Part shown: positions 54,512 through 63,804 of the stretch, piece by piece | Layout of the letters: each line of letters starts with the position of its first letter | How positions within the stretch are numbered: position 1 is the first letter of the stretch | NCBI RefSeq assembly: GCF_000710915.1 | Contig: NZ_BAUA01000010.1 | Coordinates: 42,752-106,751, forward strand | Source: Nocardia brasiliensis IFM 10847 | Lineage (GTDB): Bacteria; Actinomycetota; Actinomycetes; Mycobacteriales; Mycobacteriaceae | Direction: 5' to 3' | Length of the DNA stretch: 64,000 nucleotides | Notes under the pieces: model-generated | What the model saw: the letters and a program-made list of their open reading frames with translations, nothing else | Told to the model about the DNA's origin: nothing | The model's database searches: none | Program-made: the position numbers and the translations under genes

Positions 54512-55729
54512 ATGAATACCACCGTTCCAGTCCCACACGGCCTCCCCATGCAGCGCAACGCAGGCCCCTTCGACCCGCCCCGGGAGATCACCCAGCTCCG
54601 CGCTGCTCGCCCGGTCAGCCCCCTGATCTTCCCGGACGGCCACGAAGGCTGGCTCGTCACCGGCTATGACGCCGTCCGGCAGCTCATGGCAGACACCCGG
54701 TTCAGCTCTCGTCAGGACATCGGCATCGTGCACGTCCCGTACGAGACCCCCGGTATGCCCGCCGCGACCGAGCCGTCCCCACCGATGCCGGGCTTGTTCA
54801 TCGCGATGGACCCGCCGGAGCACACGCGGTTGCGCCGCAAGCTGATCGGCGCCTTCACCGTCCGGCGGATGAAGATGCTCGAGGAACACATCATCGAGAT
54901 CACCGAGCGGCAGTTGGACGAGATGGCGCGGCTCACGCCGCCGGTCGACCTGGTCAAGGCGTTCGCACTGCCGGTGCCTTCGCTGGTGATCTGCGAACTG
55001 CTCGGCGTGCCCTACGAAGATCGAGAGACGTTCCAGGTCAATTCCGCCAAGTTCCTGGTCAAGGAACAGACGCTCGACGAGAAGATGGCCGCGTTCGGCG
55101 CGATGCTGGGTTACCTGACCGGCCTGGTCACGCAGAAGCGGGCCGCCCCCGGCGAAGACATCCTGTCCGACTTGGCCCGGCAAGAGGATCTGACCATCGA
55201 GGAGCTGACCGGTATCGCGTTCCTGCTGCTGCTCGCGGGGCACGAGACCACCGCGAACATGCTGGCCCTCGGCACTTTCGCGCTCCTGGAACATCCCGAG
55301 CAGCTGGCCGAACTGCGCGCGAACCTCGATCTGGTGCCCGATGCCGTCGAGGAACTCATGCGCTATCTGTCCGTCGCCGACATCTTCTATCGCTACGCCA
55401 CCGAGGACATCGAGCTCGGCGGTGAAACCATCCGCGCGGGATCGACGGTGGTCGTTTCACTGCTGGCCGCCAACCGCGACCCGCTGCGCTTCGACCGCCC
55501 CGACGATCTCGACCTGCACCGCACCGCCCGCGGCCATCTGTCCTTCGGCCACGGCGTCCACCAGTGCCTCGGCCAGCAGTTGGCCCGCATCGAGATGCGC
55601 GCCGGTTTCGAGCGACTCCTCCGCCGCTTCCCGACCCTGGAACTGGCAGTCCCCGCTGCCGACGTCAAACTGCGCACCGACATGAACATCTACGGCGTCC
55701 ATGAACTGCCGGTCACTTGGACGGTGTAG
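54512..55729 (+). CDS. cytochrome P450 (CYP105/107-like)
   Basis: 405 aa with AAAAGGAAACCTG upstream. I-helix LLLLAGHETTANM (AGxET), the ExxR motif in VEELMRYL, and heme loop LSFGHGVHQCLGQQLARIE (FxxGxxxCxG complete). A conserved FIAMDPPEHTRLRRKL lies near residue 95. Soluble monooxygenase, supplied by the upstream ferredoxin. Substrate unknown; the divergent SARP suggests a secondary-metabolite or xenobiotic function. Its 3' end overlaps the convergent TetR gene by 17 bases. Confidence 0.95.
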   Translation: MNTTVPVPHGLPMQRNAGPFDPPREITQLRAARPVSPLIFPDGHEGWLVTGYDAVRQLMADTRFSSRQDIGIVHVPYETPGMPAATEPSPPMPGLFIAMDPPEHTRLRRKLIGAFTVRRMKMLEEHIIEITERQLDEMARLTPPVDLVKAFALPVPSLVICELLGVPYEDRETFQVNSAKFLVKEQTLDEKMAAFGAMLGYLTGLVTQKRAAPGEDILSDLARQEDLTIEELTGIAFLLLLAGHETTANMLALGTFALLEHPEQLAELRANLDLVPDAVEELMRYLSVADIFYRYATEDIELGGETIRAGSTVVVSLLAANRDPLRFDRPDDLDLHRTARGHLSFGHGVHQCLGQQLARIEMRAGFERLLRRFPTLELAVPAADVKLRTDMNIYGVHELPVTWTV

Positions 55730-56333
55730 TCACTTCGCCGGTCAGGTAGCGCTGGAGGGTTGGGGCGATGGCGGTGATCAGGTCTTCGGCGGGGGCGGAG
55801 GCCATGGGTTCGATGCCGACTATCTTGCGGGCCATCAGGATGCCGATCATTTGGGAACCTACCAATGCGACCCGTAGGCGTCCGTCGTCGTCCGGTGTGG
55901 CGATGCGCAGGCGGACCCGTTCCAGGACGACCTCGAGGATGAAGGAACGTGCCAGCGAGGTGTCGCCGCCCGCGATGATGCTGCGCACCATCGCGACGAC
56001 ACCGGCGCCGGCCGGCGAATCCCAAACGGCGAGCACCGCACGCAGGATGGTTTCGCCGAGCCGATCGATCGGGGCCGCGTCGACGGCACCCAGCGTGTGT
56101 TCGGGATTCACCGGCAGTTGCACGACGGCGCCGAACAGTTCCTGTTTGGTGCCGAAGTAGTGGTGCACCAGGGCCGGATCTACGCCCGCGTCCGACGCGA
56201 CGGCACGGATCGAGGTCTTGTCGAAACCCGCCTCCGCGAACCGGGCGCGGGCCGCGTCCAGGATCGCCTCGCGCGCTCCGGACTGTCCTGGCCGACGTCC
56301 GGAACGCGCGGGGCGACCTCGGGAACCGTTCAC
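55713..56333 (-). CDS. TetR family regulator of the adjacent ABC exporter
   Basis: 206 aa from a GTG at 56333 that overlaps the permease stop (GTGA). HTH: AREAILDAARARFAEAGFDKTSIRAVASDAGVDPALVHHYFGTKQELF. The C-terminal domain is TetR_C_17-like (PVNPEHTLGAVDAAPIDRLGETILRAVLAVWDS). Third gene of an operon ATPase-permease-TetR. A palindrome upstream of the ATPase is its likely operator. Confidence 0.93.
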   Translation of the reverse strand: MNGSRGRPARSGRRPGQSGAREAILDAARARFAEAGFDKTSIRAVASDAGVDPALVHHYFGTKQELFGAVVQLPVNPEHTLGAVDAAPIDRLGETILRAVLAVWDSPAGAGVVAMVRSIIAGGDTSLARSFILEVVLERVRLRIATPDDDGRLRVALVGSQMIGILMARKIVGIEPMASAPAEDLITAIAPTLQRYLTGEVTTPSK

Positions 56334-57178
56334 TGAGTGCGCCGCCGAAGTGTCGCGGCGCCGAGGCACAACGCGACCACCGAGAATCCGGCGACCACCG
56401 CGAGATCACGCCACATCGTGCCGGTCGCGTTCGGATGTGTCGAAACCTCTTGCAGCGCATCGACCGCATAGCTCATCGGCAACACGTTACTGATCGCCTC
56501 CAGCCAGCCGGGCAGCTCCCCACGCGGAACGAGCAAGCCGCACAGGAAGATCTGCGGCGCGACCACCACCGGCATGAACTGCACAGCTTGAAATTCGGTG
56601 CGCGCGAATGCACTTGCCAGCAGGCCGAGCGCGACACCGCACACGGCGTCGACCACTGCGATCAGCACCACCCAGCCGGGGTTGCCCGCGGAGTCGAGCC
56701 CGAGCAGCCCGAACGACACCAGACAGGCCACCCCCGCCTGGGCCGCGGCGGCCAACGAGAACGCGGTGCCGTAGCCGCCGAGCAGGTCGAGCTTGGCCAG
56801 CGGCGTGGTGAGCAGCCGCTCCAACGTGCCCGAGGTGCGTTCGCGCTGCATGGCGATGGCCGTGATCAGGAACATCACGATGAACGGCAGGATGCCGAGC
56901 ATGCTGATGCCGACCCGGTCGAACAGCGACACCGGATTGAACGGGCTCGGCGGGGTGTCCTTGTAGATGAAGTAGAGCAGCGTCATCAGCAACGCGGGCA
57001 CCACCACGATCATGGCCACGGTGCGATGGTCGTTGCGTAGCTGGCGCAGGATGCGGGTGGTGGTTGCGAGATAGGGGCGGAGGGTGGGAGTCCGTCGTGT
57101 CGCGGACTCGGTGCTGCGGGTCATGATGCGGCCTCGGGTCGAAGTGGCAGTGCCGGCGCGGGGATGTTCGGTGCTCAT
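56330..57178 (-). CDS. ABC-2 type exporter permease (DrrB-like)
   Basis: 282 aa from an ATG at 57178 that overlaps the ATPase stop (ATGA). Six membrane segments, starting TVAMIVVVPALLMTLLYFIY. The ABC-2 segment MLGILPFIVMFLITAIAMQRERTSGTLERLLTTPL contains the ERTSGTLERL cytoplasmic loop that contacts the ATPase, and FLCGLLVPRGELPGWLEAISNVLPMSYAVDAL is the family's C-terminal signature. Daunorubicin-resistance type; likely exports hydrophobic compounds or lipids. Confidence 0.93.
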   Translation of the reverse strand: MSTEHPRAGTATSTRGRIMTRSTESATRRTPTLRPYLATTTRILRQLRNDHRTVAMIVVVPALLMTLLYFIYKDTPPSPFNPVSLFDRVGISMLGILPFIVMFLITAIAMQRERTSGTLERLLTTPLAKLDLLGGYGTAFSLAAAAQAGVACLVSFGLLGLDSAGNPGWVVLIAVVDAVCGVALGLLASAFARTEFQAVQFMPVVVAPQIFLCGLLVPRGELPGWLEAISNVLPMSYAVDALQEVSTHPNATGTMWRDLAVVAGFSVVALCLGAATLRRRTQ

Positions 57179-57906
57179 GCCGCCCGTCCCAGCGTGATCA
57201 GTGCGAGGAAGGCGCGTTCGAGGTTCTGTTCGCCGGTTTCGGCGCGCAGTTCGTCCGGGCTCAGCTGGGCCAGTAAGCGACCTTCGCGCATGAGCAGCAG
57301 CCGGTCGCAGTGTTCGGCCTCGTCCATCACGTGGCTGGACACGACCAGCGTGGTGCCGGCCGCGGCCAGCTCCTTGAACTGTTTCCACAGATCGACGCGC
57401 AGCACCGGGTCCAGCCCGACTGTCGGCTCGTCCAGCACGAGCAATTCCGGCTGGGCAACTAGGGCACAGGCCAGTGACGCGCGGGTCTTCTGCCCGCCGG
57501 AGAGTTCGTCGCCGCGCTGCTTGGCGTGTTCGCCGAGGCCGACCGCCTGGATCGCCGCGTCTACGGCCGCCCGCCCGCGCCCGTACAGCGCCGCGAAGTA
57601 GGCGACGTTCTCGTGGACGCTGATATCGGAGTAGATGCTGGGCGCCTGCGTGACGTAGCCGATGCGGTGCCGTAGCGCCGCCGATCCGGCGGCCAGGCCG
57701 AGCGCCGAGATCTTGCCGGATTCGACGATCTGGGTACCGACGATGCTGCGCATCAACGTGGTCTTCCCGCACCCCGACGGCCCGAGCAGCCCGGTGATCG
57801 AGCCGCGCGGAATGGTCAGCGAGACATCGTGCAGGACTTGGCGTCCGCCGCGCCGCACGGCGAGGTTCCGGACCTCTACGGCCGCGGAGGAGAGGGTTTG
57901 CGACAT
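57175..57906 (-). CDS. ABC exporter ATP-binding protein (DrrA-like)
   Basis: 243 aa. Walker A LLGPSGCGKTTLM, signature LSGGQKTRAS, Walker B LLVLDEPTVGLDP, H-loop VVSSHVMDEAEHCDR. First gene of the TetR-controlled operon, read leftward from the 57.9-58.2 kb intergenic region. Pairs with the permease encoded next. Confidence 0.94.
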   Translation of the reverse strand: MSQTLSSAAVEVRNLAVRRGGRQVLHDVSLTIPRGSITGLLGPSGCGKTTLMRSIVGTQIVESGKISALGLAAGSAALRHRIGYVTQAPSIYSDISVHENVAYFAALYGRGRAAVDAAIQAVGLGEHAKQRGDELSGGQKTRASLACALVAQPELLVLDEPTVGLDPVLRVDLWKQFKELAAAGTTLVVSSHVMDEAEHCDRLLLMREGRLLAQLSPDELRAETGEQNLERAFLALITLGRAA

Positions 57907-57915
57907 GGCCGCCTC

Positions 57916-57951
57916 AATTCATCAAGCGTTGAATTCACTGTGTGATGAATT
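57916..57951. promoter_or_regulatory. candidate TetR operator before the ABC exporter operon
   Basis: Perfect nine-base arms AATTCATCA (57916-57924) and TGATGAATT (57943-57951) with an 18-base AT-richer spacer containing GAATTC. It lies 10 bases upstream of the ATPase start. Suggests autoregulation by the TetR encoded in the same operon. The rest of the 309-base intergenic gap up to 58215 holds no gene. Confidence 0.7.
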
Positions 57952-58214
57952 TAGCGCGGCGCGTCTGTCCCGGCAAGACCCCGGTGCTGCTGCTCGGCGT
58001 GTTGCAGCGGCTGCGCTCGTTCGGGTCCGGGCGGGCTGCCGCACATTCCGAGACGGCCCTGGTCCCAGGTGTTGTTTCTCGGTGATGTACGCCTGAAAGA
58101 GCGCCTGAACTGCAGATATGTGATGTGCCCTAGGTCACAGAACTGAGATGTCACGTTACTGCGGGGTCGTTTGTCCCATGGTCGTCATCAAGCAACCGAG
58201 CATCGGAGAACCCC

Positions 58215-59390
58215 ATGGACACCGCACACCGCATCGTCATCCTCGGCGGCGGCTACACCGGAATGGTGGCGGCCGCGCGATTGGCTCGGCGCACCCGCAA
58301 GCAGGACGTGCGGATCACGCTGGTGAACCCGTCGGCACGCTTCACCGAGCGGCTTCGGATGCATCAGATCGCCGCGGGTCAGGAGCTGGCCGACCATCGC
58401 ATCGCCGACATCCTGGCCGGCACCGGCGTCGAATTCGTCCAGGGCTGGGCCACTTCCCTCGACCCGGCCTCGGGTCACGTCCTGGTCGACGGCACCCGGA
58501 CGCTGCCCTACGACGAACTGATCTACGCGCTGGGCAGCAGCACCGACACCGATATCGTGCCCGGCGCAGCTGACCACGCGTGGACGCTCAACGATCCCCG
58601 GGTGGCCCATCGTTTCGCCGATCGTTTGAATGTGGTTGCGGCGCAAGGCGGTACCGTCGCGGTCTGCGGTGGTGGTCTGACCGGCATCGAGGCGGCGGCC
58701 GAAATCGCCGAGAACCACCCGGGATTGCGGGTCACGCTGATCAGCAGCGGTGAGCCCGGCGCCATGATGGGTGACAAGGCGCGTGCCTACCTGAACCGCG
58801 CGTTCGATCGCCTCGGCGTTGTCCGCGAGATCGGCCGGGCGGTCACCAAGGTGCTGCCGGACGCGGTCGAATTGGCCGGTGGCACTGTGCTTCCCGCGGA
58901 TCTCACGCTGTGGACCACCGGCGTGCGGGTCGCGCCGCTGGCGGCTGCGGCGGGCATCGCGACCGACGAGCGCGGGTTGATCGTGGTCGACGAGACTCTG
59001 CGCTCGGTCTCGCATCCGAACATCCACGCGGTGGGTGACGCGGCCGCGATCCGGATGCCCTGGGGGCAGATCCACGGCACCTGCCAGAGCGGCATACCGA
59101 CGGCGGCGTACACCGCCGACGCCATCGCGCGCCAGCTGCGCGGGAAAGCGCCGAAGCCGTTCCGGTTCGGCTACTTCCATCAGCCGGTCAGCCTGGGCCG
59201 CCGGGACGCGATCATCCAGTTCACCAAGTCGGACGACACACCGGGCCGGTTCTACCTGACCGGCCGGGCCGCGGTGGCCTACAAGGAGTCGGTCAGCGCC
59301 AGCCCGGTCCCGATCGTCCGGTTCAGCCGCCGGATGAACGTGCCGGTCAAGTTGCGGGCCGGCCGCCGCGCCGACGCACCTGCCGCGTGA
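58215..59390 (+). CDS. FAD-dependent oxidoreductase, NDH-2-like
   Basis: 391 aa. FAD-binding IVILGGGYTGMVAAARLARR at the N-terminus, NAD-binding VAVCGGGLTGIEAAAEIAE in the middle, and HAVGDAAAIRMPWGQIHGTCQSGIP closing the FAD site. It oxidises NAD(P)H with an unknown acceptor; membrane helices are absent, so it may associate peripherally. The next gene is an ECF41-type sigma factor, and oxidoreductases are one of the typical partners of that group. Confidence 0.93.
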   Translation: MDTAHRIVILGGGYTGMVAAARLARRTRKQDVRITLVNPSARFTERLRMHQIAAGQELADHRIADILAGTGVEFVQGWATSLDPASGHVLVDGTRTLPYDELIYALGSSTDTDIVPGAADHAWTLNDPRVAHRFADRLNVVAAQGGTVAVCGGGLTGIEAAAEIAENHPGLRVTLISSGEPGAMMGDKARAYLNRAFDRLGVVREIGRAVTKVLPDAVELAGGTVLPADLTLWTTGVRVAPLAAAAGIATDERGLIVVDETLRSVSHPNIHAVGDAAAIRMPWGQIHGTCQSGIPTAAYTADAIARQLRGKAPKPFRFGYFHQPVSLGRRDAIIQFTKSDDTPGRFYLTGRAAVAYKESVSASPVPIVRFSRRMNVPVKLRAGRRADAPAA

Positions 59391-59433
59391 CGCACGTTCC
59401 AGATGTGTCAGGCGCGTTTGGGAGCATGACCGC

Positions 59434-60324
59434 ATGATCGACGTAGTGCCTCAGCAAGACCCCTTCCTGGAACACCGGCGGCTGCTGTTCGCCACCGCGT
59501 ACCGGATGCTGGGCACCGTCACGGATGCCGAAGACGTCCTGCAGGACACCTGGCTCAAATGGCACGAGACGGATCAGGCGACGGTGCGACACCCGAAGGC
59601 CTATCTGGTGCGCACCGTCACCAATCTGTCGCTCAACCGGCTCACTTCCGCCCGGGCCACCCGCGAGAACTACGTGGGCCCCTGGCTGCCCGAACCACTG
59701 CTCACCGCACCGAATGCCGCCGAGGAGACCGAATTGGCCGACACCGTCTCCACCGCGATGCTCGTGATCCTGGAGACCCTGACACCGGTGGAACGCGCCG
59801 TGTTCGTGCTGCGGGAGGTGTTCGGTTACACACACGCCGAAATCGCGGACACCCTGGACCGTCCCGAGGCGACCATCCGCCAGATCGCGCATCGCGCCCG
59901 CGGGCACGTGCAATCGCGGCGGCCGCGCGTCGATACCGACAAAGCCGAACGTGACCACATCACCGCCCAATTCATGGCCGCCTGCGCCGGTGGCGACCTC
60001 AACGCGCTGATGGATCTGCTCGCGCCGGACGTGACCCTGTGGTCCGACGGCGGCGGCATCGTGACGGCGGCGCGCCGTCCGTTGCACGGCCCGGATCACG
60101 TGGCCCGCTGGATTCTCGGCGTCCTGGCGAAACCGGTCTCCGCGGGCATCGAGCTGGAATCCGCCTACGTCAACGGTGAGCTCGGCGCGCTGACCTGCCT
60201 GGACGGAAATCCGGGGGGTGCGTTCACCTACGACATCGTCGACGGCCGGATCCAGAACCTGCGTTTCCAGGTGAACCCGACCAAATTGAAAGGTCTCTAC
60301 CTGGACCCCGACTCACTGGGATGA
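59434..60324 (+). CDS. sigJ: ECF41-type RNA polymerase sigma factor, SigJ-like
   Basis: 296 aa. Sigma region 2 (HRRLLFATAYRMLGTVTDAEDVLQDTWLKW) and region 4 (LTPVERAVFVLREVFGYTHAEIADTLDRPEATIRQIAHRAR) are followed by a SnoaL-like C-terminal extension of about 110 residues with the conserved WSDGGG and NPGG boxes. In ECF41 factors this extension replaces a separate anti-sigma factor. It lies 43 bases after the oxidoreductase, its probable target and partner. Confidence 0.92.
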   Translation: MIDVVPQQDPFLEHRRLLFATAYRMLGTVTDAEDVLQDTWLKWHETDQATVRHPKAYLVRTVTNLSLNRLTSARATRENYVGPWLPEPLLTAPNAAEETELADTVSTAMLVILETLTPVERAVFVLREVFGYTHAEIADTLDRPEATIRQIAHRARGHVQSRRPRVDTDKAERDHITAQFMAACAGGDLNALMDLLAPDVTLWSDGGGIVTAARRPLHGPDHVARWILGVLAKPVSAGIELESAYVNGELGALTCLDGNPGGAFTYDIVDGRIQNLRFQVNPTKLKGLYLDPDSLG

Positions 60325-60359
60325 CGGAGTGCGGGCGGCCGACGTTCTAGGCTCCTGCC

Positions 60360-61508
60360 GTGACCAACCACAGCACAGAGCTGTCCGCGGACGGGGGACA
60401 GGTGCGGGCTTCGACCCTGGAGCTGTTCTTCGATCTCGTCTTCGTCTTCACGATCACGCAGTTGACGCACGTCTTCACCCATCACCCAGGCTGGTCGGCG
60501 CTGGGCCAGGTAGCCCTGGTCTTCGGGTTGATCTGGTGGATGTACAGCGGATATGTCTGGCTCACCAACGAGGTGGCGCCGAACAGTTCGGCGCGGCGCA
60601 CCTGGCTGCTGATCGGCATGTTCTCGTTTTTCGTGCTCTCGCTGGCCATCCCGGACGCGTTCCACGGCACCGGGATCGCGTTCGGCGTCGGCTACGTTCT
60701 GGTGACCGCCGTGCACACCGCGCTGTTCGCGTCCGGGGGCGGAGCGTCGGCTGCCCTCGCCATCAAGCACATCGGGCCGTTCAATGCGGCCGCCGCGGCC
60801 CTGGTGCTGGCGGGCGGGTTCGTCCACGGCTGGGCGCAGTACCTCTGCTGGGGTCTCGCGTTCGCCGTGCAGATCGTCAGTCCCTAACTGATCGACACCG
60901 GTGACTTCGTGGTCCGCGCGGCGCACTTCTGCGAGCGGCACGGGCTCGTCATCATCGTGGCGATCGGCGAGTCCATCGTGGCGATCGGCGCCGGACTGGC
61001 CGGGGAGAAGATCACGCCGCAGCTGATCGTCACGGTCTCGCTCGCGCTGTGTCTCGCCTACGTCCTGTGGTGGGCGTTCTTCGGTTTCGACGACGAACGC
61101 GGCGAACACGCGCTGGCCGCGGTGCCCGAACGGGAACGTTCCCGCCCGGCACTGGTCGCTTACGGCTATGCGCTGTATCCACTGCTCATCGGCGTGATCC
61201 TCACCGCGGCCGGTATCCAGATGAGCATCGGGCACGGGAACGAATCCGTCGGCGTGGCCACCGCTGCCGCACTGTCCGGTGGCGTCGCGCTGTATTTCCT
61301 CGCCCAGTTCTTCTTCCGGTCGGCGTTGCGGCTGCCACGGCCCTGGATGCGCCTGATCGCCGCGGCGGCGGTCACCGCGACCATCCCGATCGGCGTGGTG
61401 TGGGTGGCCTGGGCACAGCTGGCGGCGCTGGTCGCCGTCGGTTATCTGGCGGTGATCGCGGACGACCTGATCACCCTGCGCTCGGGACAGCACAGCTCCT
61501 ACGTGTAG
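60360..61508 (+). pseudogene. LtrA family membrane protein interrupted by a TAA codon
   Basis: One continuous frame of 383 codons is broken only by TAA at 60885-60887 (codon 176). Before it: STLELFFDLVFVFTITQLTHVFTHHPGW and WGLAFAVQIVSP. After it: LIDTGDFVVRAAHFCERHGLVIIVAIGESIVAIG, the central LtrA signature. A single C-to-A change from TAC (Tyr) explains it. About ten membrane helices are expected in the intact low-temperature-requirement A protein. GTG start. Confidence 0.88.
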
Positions 61509-61636
61509 ATCACACGACCGATACCGCGGCGCATGACGGCACTTACAACTTCAGCCAGCACCGCAGCGGCACCTGCTCGGGGCACAAGGGCGTGGACGAG
61601 TGGCTGGTGAATCTGCCCGAGTGGGCGTCTTGGACA

Positions 61637-62263
61637 ATGGCGGGTGTGTGTGCCGATGAGCTAGCCGTCGAACCGCCCACCGCCGCCCGTCGTCTGTTGG
61701 GCTCGACACTGTGGTCCGGGCCGGTCGGTGTGCGGATCGTCGAGGTCGAGGCGTACGGCGGTGATCCAGCCGGGCCGTGGCACGATCCGGCGTCGCATTC
61801 CGGGCGCGGGCGCACCAAACGCAACGCGGTGATGTTCGGCCCGGCGGGGGTGCTGTACGTCTACCTCAGCTACGGCATGCACATGTGCGTCAACGTGACC
61901 AGCGGGCCGGACGGCACCGCCAGCGCGGCGTTGATCAGGTCGGGCGAGGTGATCGCGGGTTTGGACGAGGCCCGCGCCCGCCGTCCGGCCGCGCGCACCG
62001 ATGCCGACTTGGCAAGGGGGCCGGGCAATCTCGGTAGTGCCTTGGGAATCACGCTGAGCGACTACGGAACTCCGTTGTTCGAGCCGTCTTCGGCGATCCG
62101 GCTCGAGCTCGCCGACGCGGTGCCCGCGAAGGACATCGCGAGTGGACCGCGCGTCGGTGTCAGCGTCGCGGCGGACCTGCCGTGGCGGTTCTGGCTGCCG
62201 GGTTCCGCCGCGGTGTCGGTGTATCGGCGCAGTCCGCGCGCGCCGCGCGCCGCGGCGTCCTGA
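61637..62263 (+). CDS. mpg: 3-methyladenine DNA glycosylase (Mpg/AAG type)
   Basis: 208 aa from the ATG at 61637. AAG-fold signatures: [26 protein letters not shown] (catalytic Glu in VEAY), [46 protein letters not shown] and [22 protein letters not shown]. Removes alkylated purines in base-excision repair. Followed by tyrS, as Rv1688-Rv1689 in M. tuberculosis. Confidence 0.94.
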   Translation: MAGVCADELAVEPPTAARRLLGSTLWSGPVGVRIVEVEAYGGDPAGPWHDPASHSGRGRTKRNAVMFGPAGVLYVYLSYGMHMCVNVTSGPDGTASAALIRSGEVIAGLDEARARRPAARTDADLARGPGNLGSALGITLSDYGTPLFEPSSAIRLELADAVPAKDIASGPRVGVSVAADLPWRFWLPGSAAVSVYRRSPRAPRAAAS

Positions 62264-62384
62264 TTGCCGGACGCCCTTCAGCGCCCCTGTCGAAGCCCGG
62301 AAATTCGCTCGACCTGCGGGTGACGATGTCGAGACACTGAGGCCCACTCGAGGCACGACAACCCGTGCGGAAAGATGGGCAACC

Positions 62385-63662
62385 GTGAGCGGCGACATCA
62401 TCGACGAACTGACCTGGCGCGGACTGATCGCGCAATCCACCGACCTGGACGCGCTGCGCGCCTCCCTGGACGCTGGCCGGTTGACCGTCTATGCCGGCTT
62501 CGATCCGACCGGGCCCAGCCTGCACGCCGGGCACCTTGTCCCGTTGCTGGCGCTGAAACGCTTCCAACGGGCGGGCAATCGCCCGATCGTGCTGGCCGGC
62601 GGCGCCACCGGCCTCATCGGTGACCCGCGCGATGTCGGTGAGCGCACCATGAACTCCAACGACACCGTGCGGGACTGGTCCGATCGGATCCGTTCGCAAC
62701 TGGAACGGTTCGTCGACCTGGACGATTCGTCGACCGGTGCGGTGGTCGTCAACAACATGGACTGGACCGGGCAGCTGTCCGCGGTCGACTTCCTGCGGGA
62801 TGTCGGCAAACACTTCTCCGTGAACGTCATGCTGGCGCGCGACACCATCAAGCGCCGCCTCGACGGTGAGGGCATCTCCTACACCGAGTTCAGCTACATG
62901 CTCCTGCAGGCCAACGACTACCTGCAGCTGCGCCGCAACTACGACTGCACGTTGCAGGTCGGCGGCTCCGACCAGTGGGGCAACATCATCGCGGGCGTCG
63001 AACTGAACCGCCGGGTGGACGGCGCCTCGGTACATGCGCTCACCGTTCCGCTGGTCACTTCGGCCGACGGCAAGAAGTTCGGCAAGTCGACCGGTGGCGG
63101 CAGCCTGTGGCTGGACCCGGAGATGACCAGCCCGTACGCCTGGTACCAGTACTTCGTGAACACGGCCGACGCCGATGTCATCCGGAACCTGCGCTGGTTC
63201 ACCTTCCTGTCCCGCGAGGAACTCGCCGAACTGGAACAGGCCACGGCGGAACGTCCACACGCGCGGGAGGCGCAGCGCAGGCTGGCCGCCGAGATGACCA
63301 CGCTGGTGCACGGCGAGGCGAACACCCGAGCTGTGCAACTGGCCAGCCAAGCGCTGTTCGGCCGCGGCGAACTCCGGGACTTGGACGAGCCGACCCTCGG
63401 TGCGGCGCTGCGCGAAGCCGCCGTCGCCGAATTGCAGGCGGGGGAGCCGAGCACGATCGTGGACCTGCTCGTCGCCACCGGACTGAGCGAAAGCCGGGGC
63501 GCGGCCCGGCGCGCGGTGAACGAAGGTGGCGCCTCGGTGAACAACGAGCGGATCTCGGACCTCGAATGGACCCCCGCCGACAGCGACTACCTGCACGGAC
63601 GCTGGCTGGTGCTGCGGCGCGGCAAGAAGAACCTCGCCGGCGTTCTGCGGGCAGGCGCATGA
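62385..63662 (+). CDS. tyrS: tyrosyl-tRNA synthetase
   Basis: 425 aa from a GTG at 62385. Class I motifs: [17 protein letters not shown] (HIGH variant HAGH) and the KFGKST loop (KMSKS variant) in [14 protein letters not shown]. Tyrosine pocket [12 protein letters not shown]-terminal S4 RNA-binding domain begins near residue 355 ([32 protein letters not shown]). It charges tRNA-Tyr. Terminator hairpin follows. Confidence 0.96.
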   Translation: MSGDIIDELTWRGLIAQSTDLDALRASLDAGRLTVYAGFDPTGPSLHAGHLVPLLALKRFQRAGNRPIVLAGGATGLIGDPRDVGERTMNSNDTVRDWSDRIRSQLERFVDLDDSSTGAVVVNNMDWTGQLSAVDFLRDVGKHFSVNVMLARDTIKRRLDGEGISYTEFSYMLLQANDYLQLRRNYDCTLQVGGSDQWGNIIAGVELNRRVDGASVHALTVPLVTSADGKKFGKSTGGGSLWLDPEMTSPYAWYQYFVNTADADVIRNLRWFTFLSREELAELEQATAERPHAREAQRRLAAEMTTLVHGEANTRAVQLASQALFGRGELRDLDEPTLGAALREAAVAELQAGEPSTIVDLLVATGLSESRGAARRAVNEGGASVNNERISDLEWTPADSDYLHGRWLVLRRGKKNLAGVLRAGA

Positions 63663-63672
63663 AGATCGCCGT

Positions 63673-63702
63673 GGCTTGAGTCACATCCGTGTGATTCAAG
63701 CC
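63673..63702. terminator. hairpin after tyrS
   Basis: Arms 63673-63685 and 63690-63702 pair over 13 bases with one G-T, with a four-base loop, just past the tyrS stop. Confidence 0.85.
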
Positions 63703-63723
63703 GTCCGGCGGCCCGATCGTGAC

Positions 63724-63804
63724 GCTCTGACCTGCGGAAACGCGAGCGTGAGCAGCGGATTTGACGTAGCGTTATCCGCCGCGTAACTTATTCCAGGTCA
63801 GAGC
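63724..63804. repeat. 10-bp inverted repeat enclosing the upstream promoter
   Basis: GCTCTGACCT at 63724-63733 and AGGTCAGAGC at 63795-63804 are perfect inverted copies flanking the promoter at 63761-63789. Could be a protein-binding pair or a stem in upstream transcripts. Confidence 0.6.
63761..63789 (+). promoter_or_regulatory. SigA-type promoter P1, likely of an rRNA operon
   Basis: TTGACG, 17-base spacer, TAACTT. Good match to the housekeeping consensus, in a 338-base stretch after tyrS without a gene. Confidence 0.65.

Noticed and set aside
58149..58154. ECF41 promoter before the FAD oxidoreductase (TGTCAC)
   Set aside because: The -35-like element is present but no CGTC lies at the 16-17-base spacing expected for ECF41.
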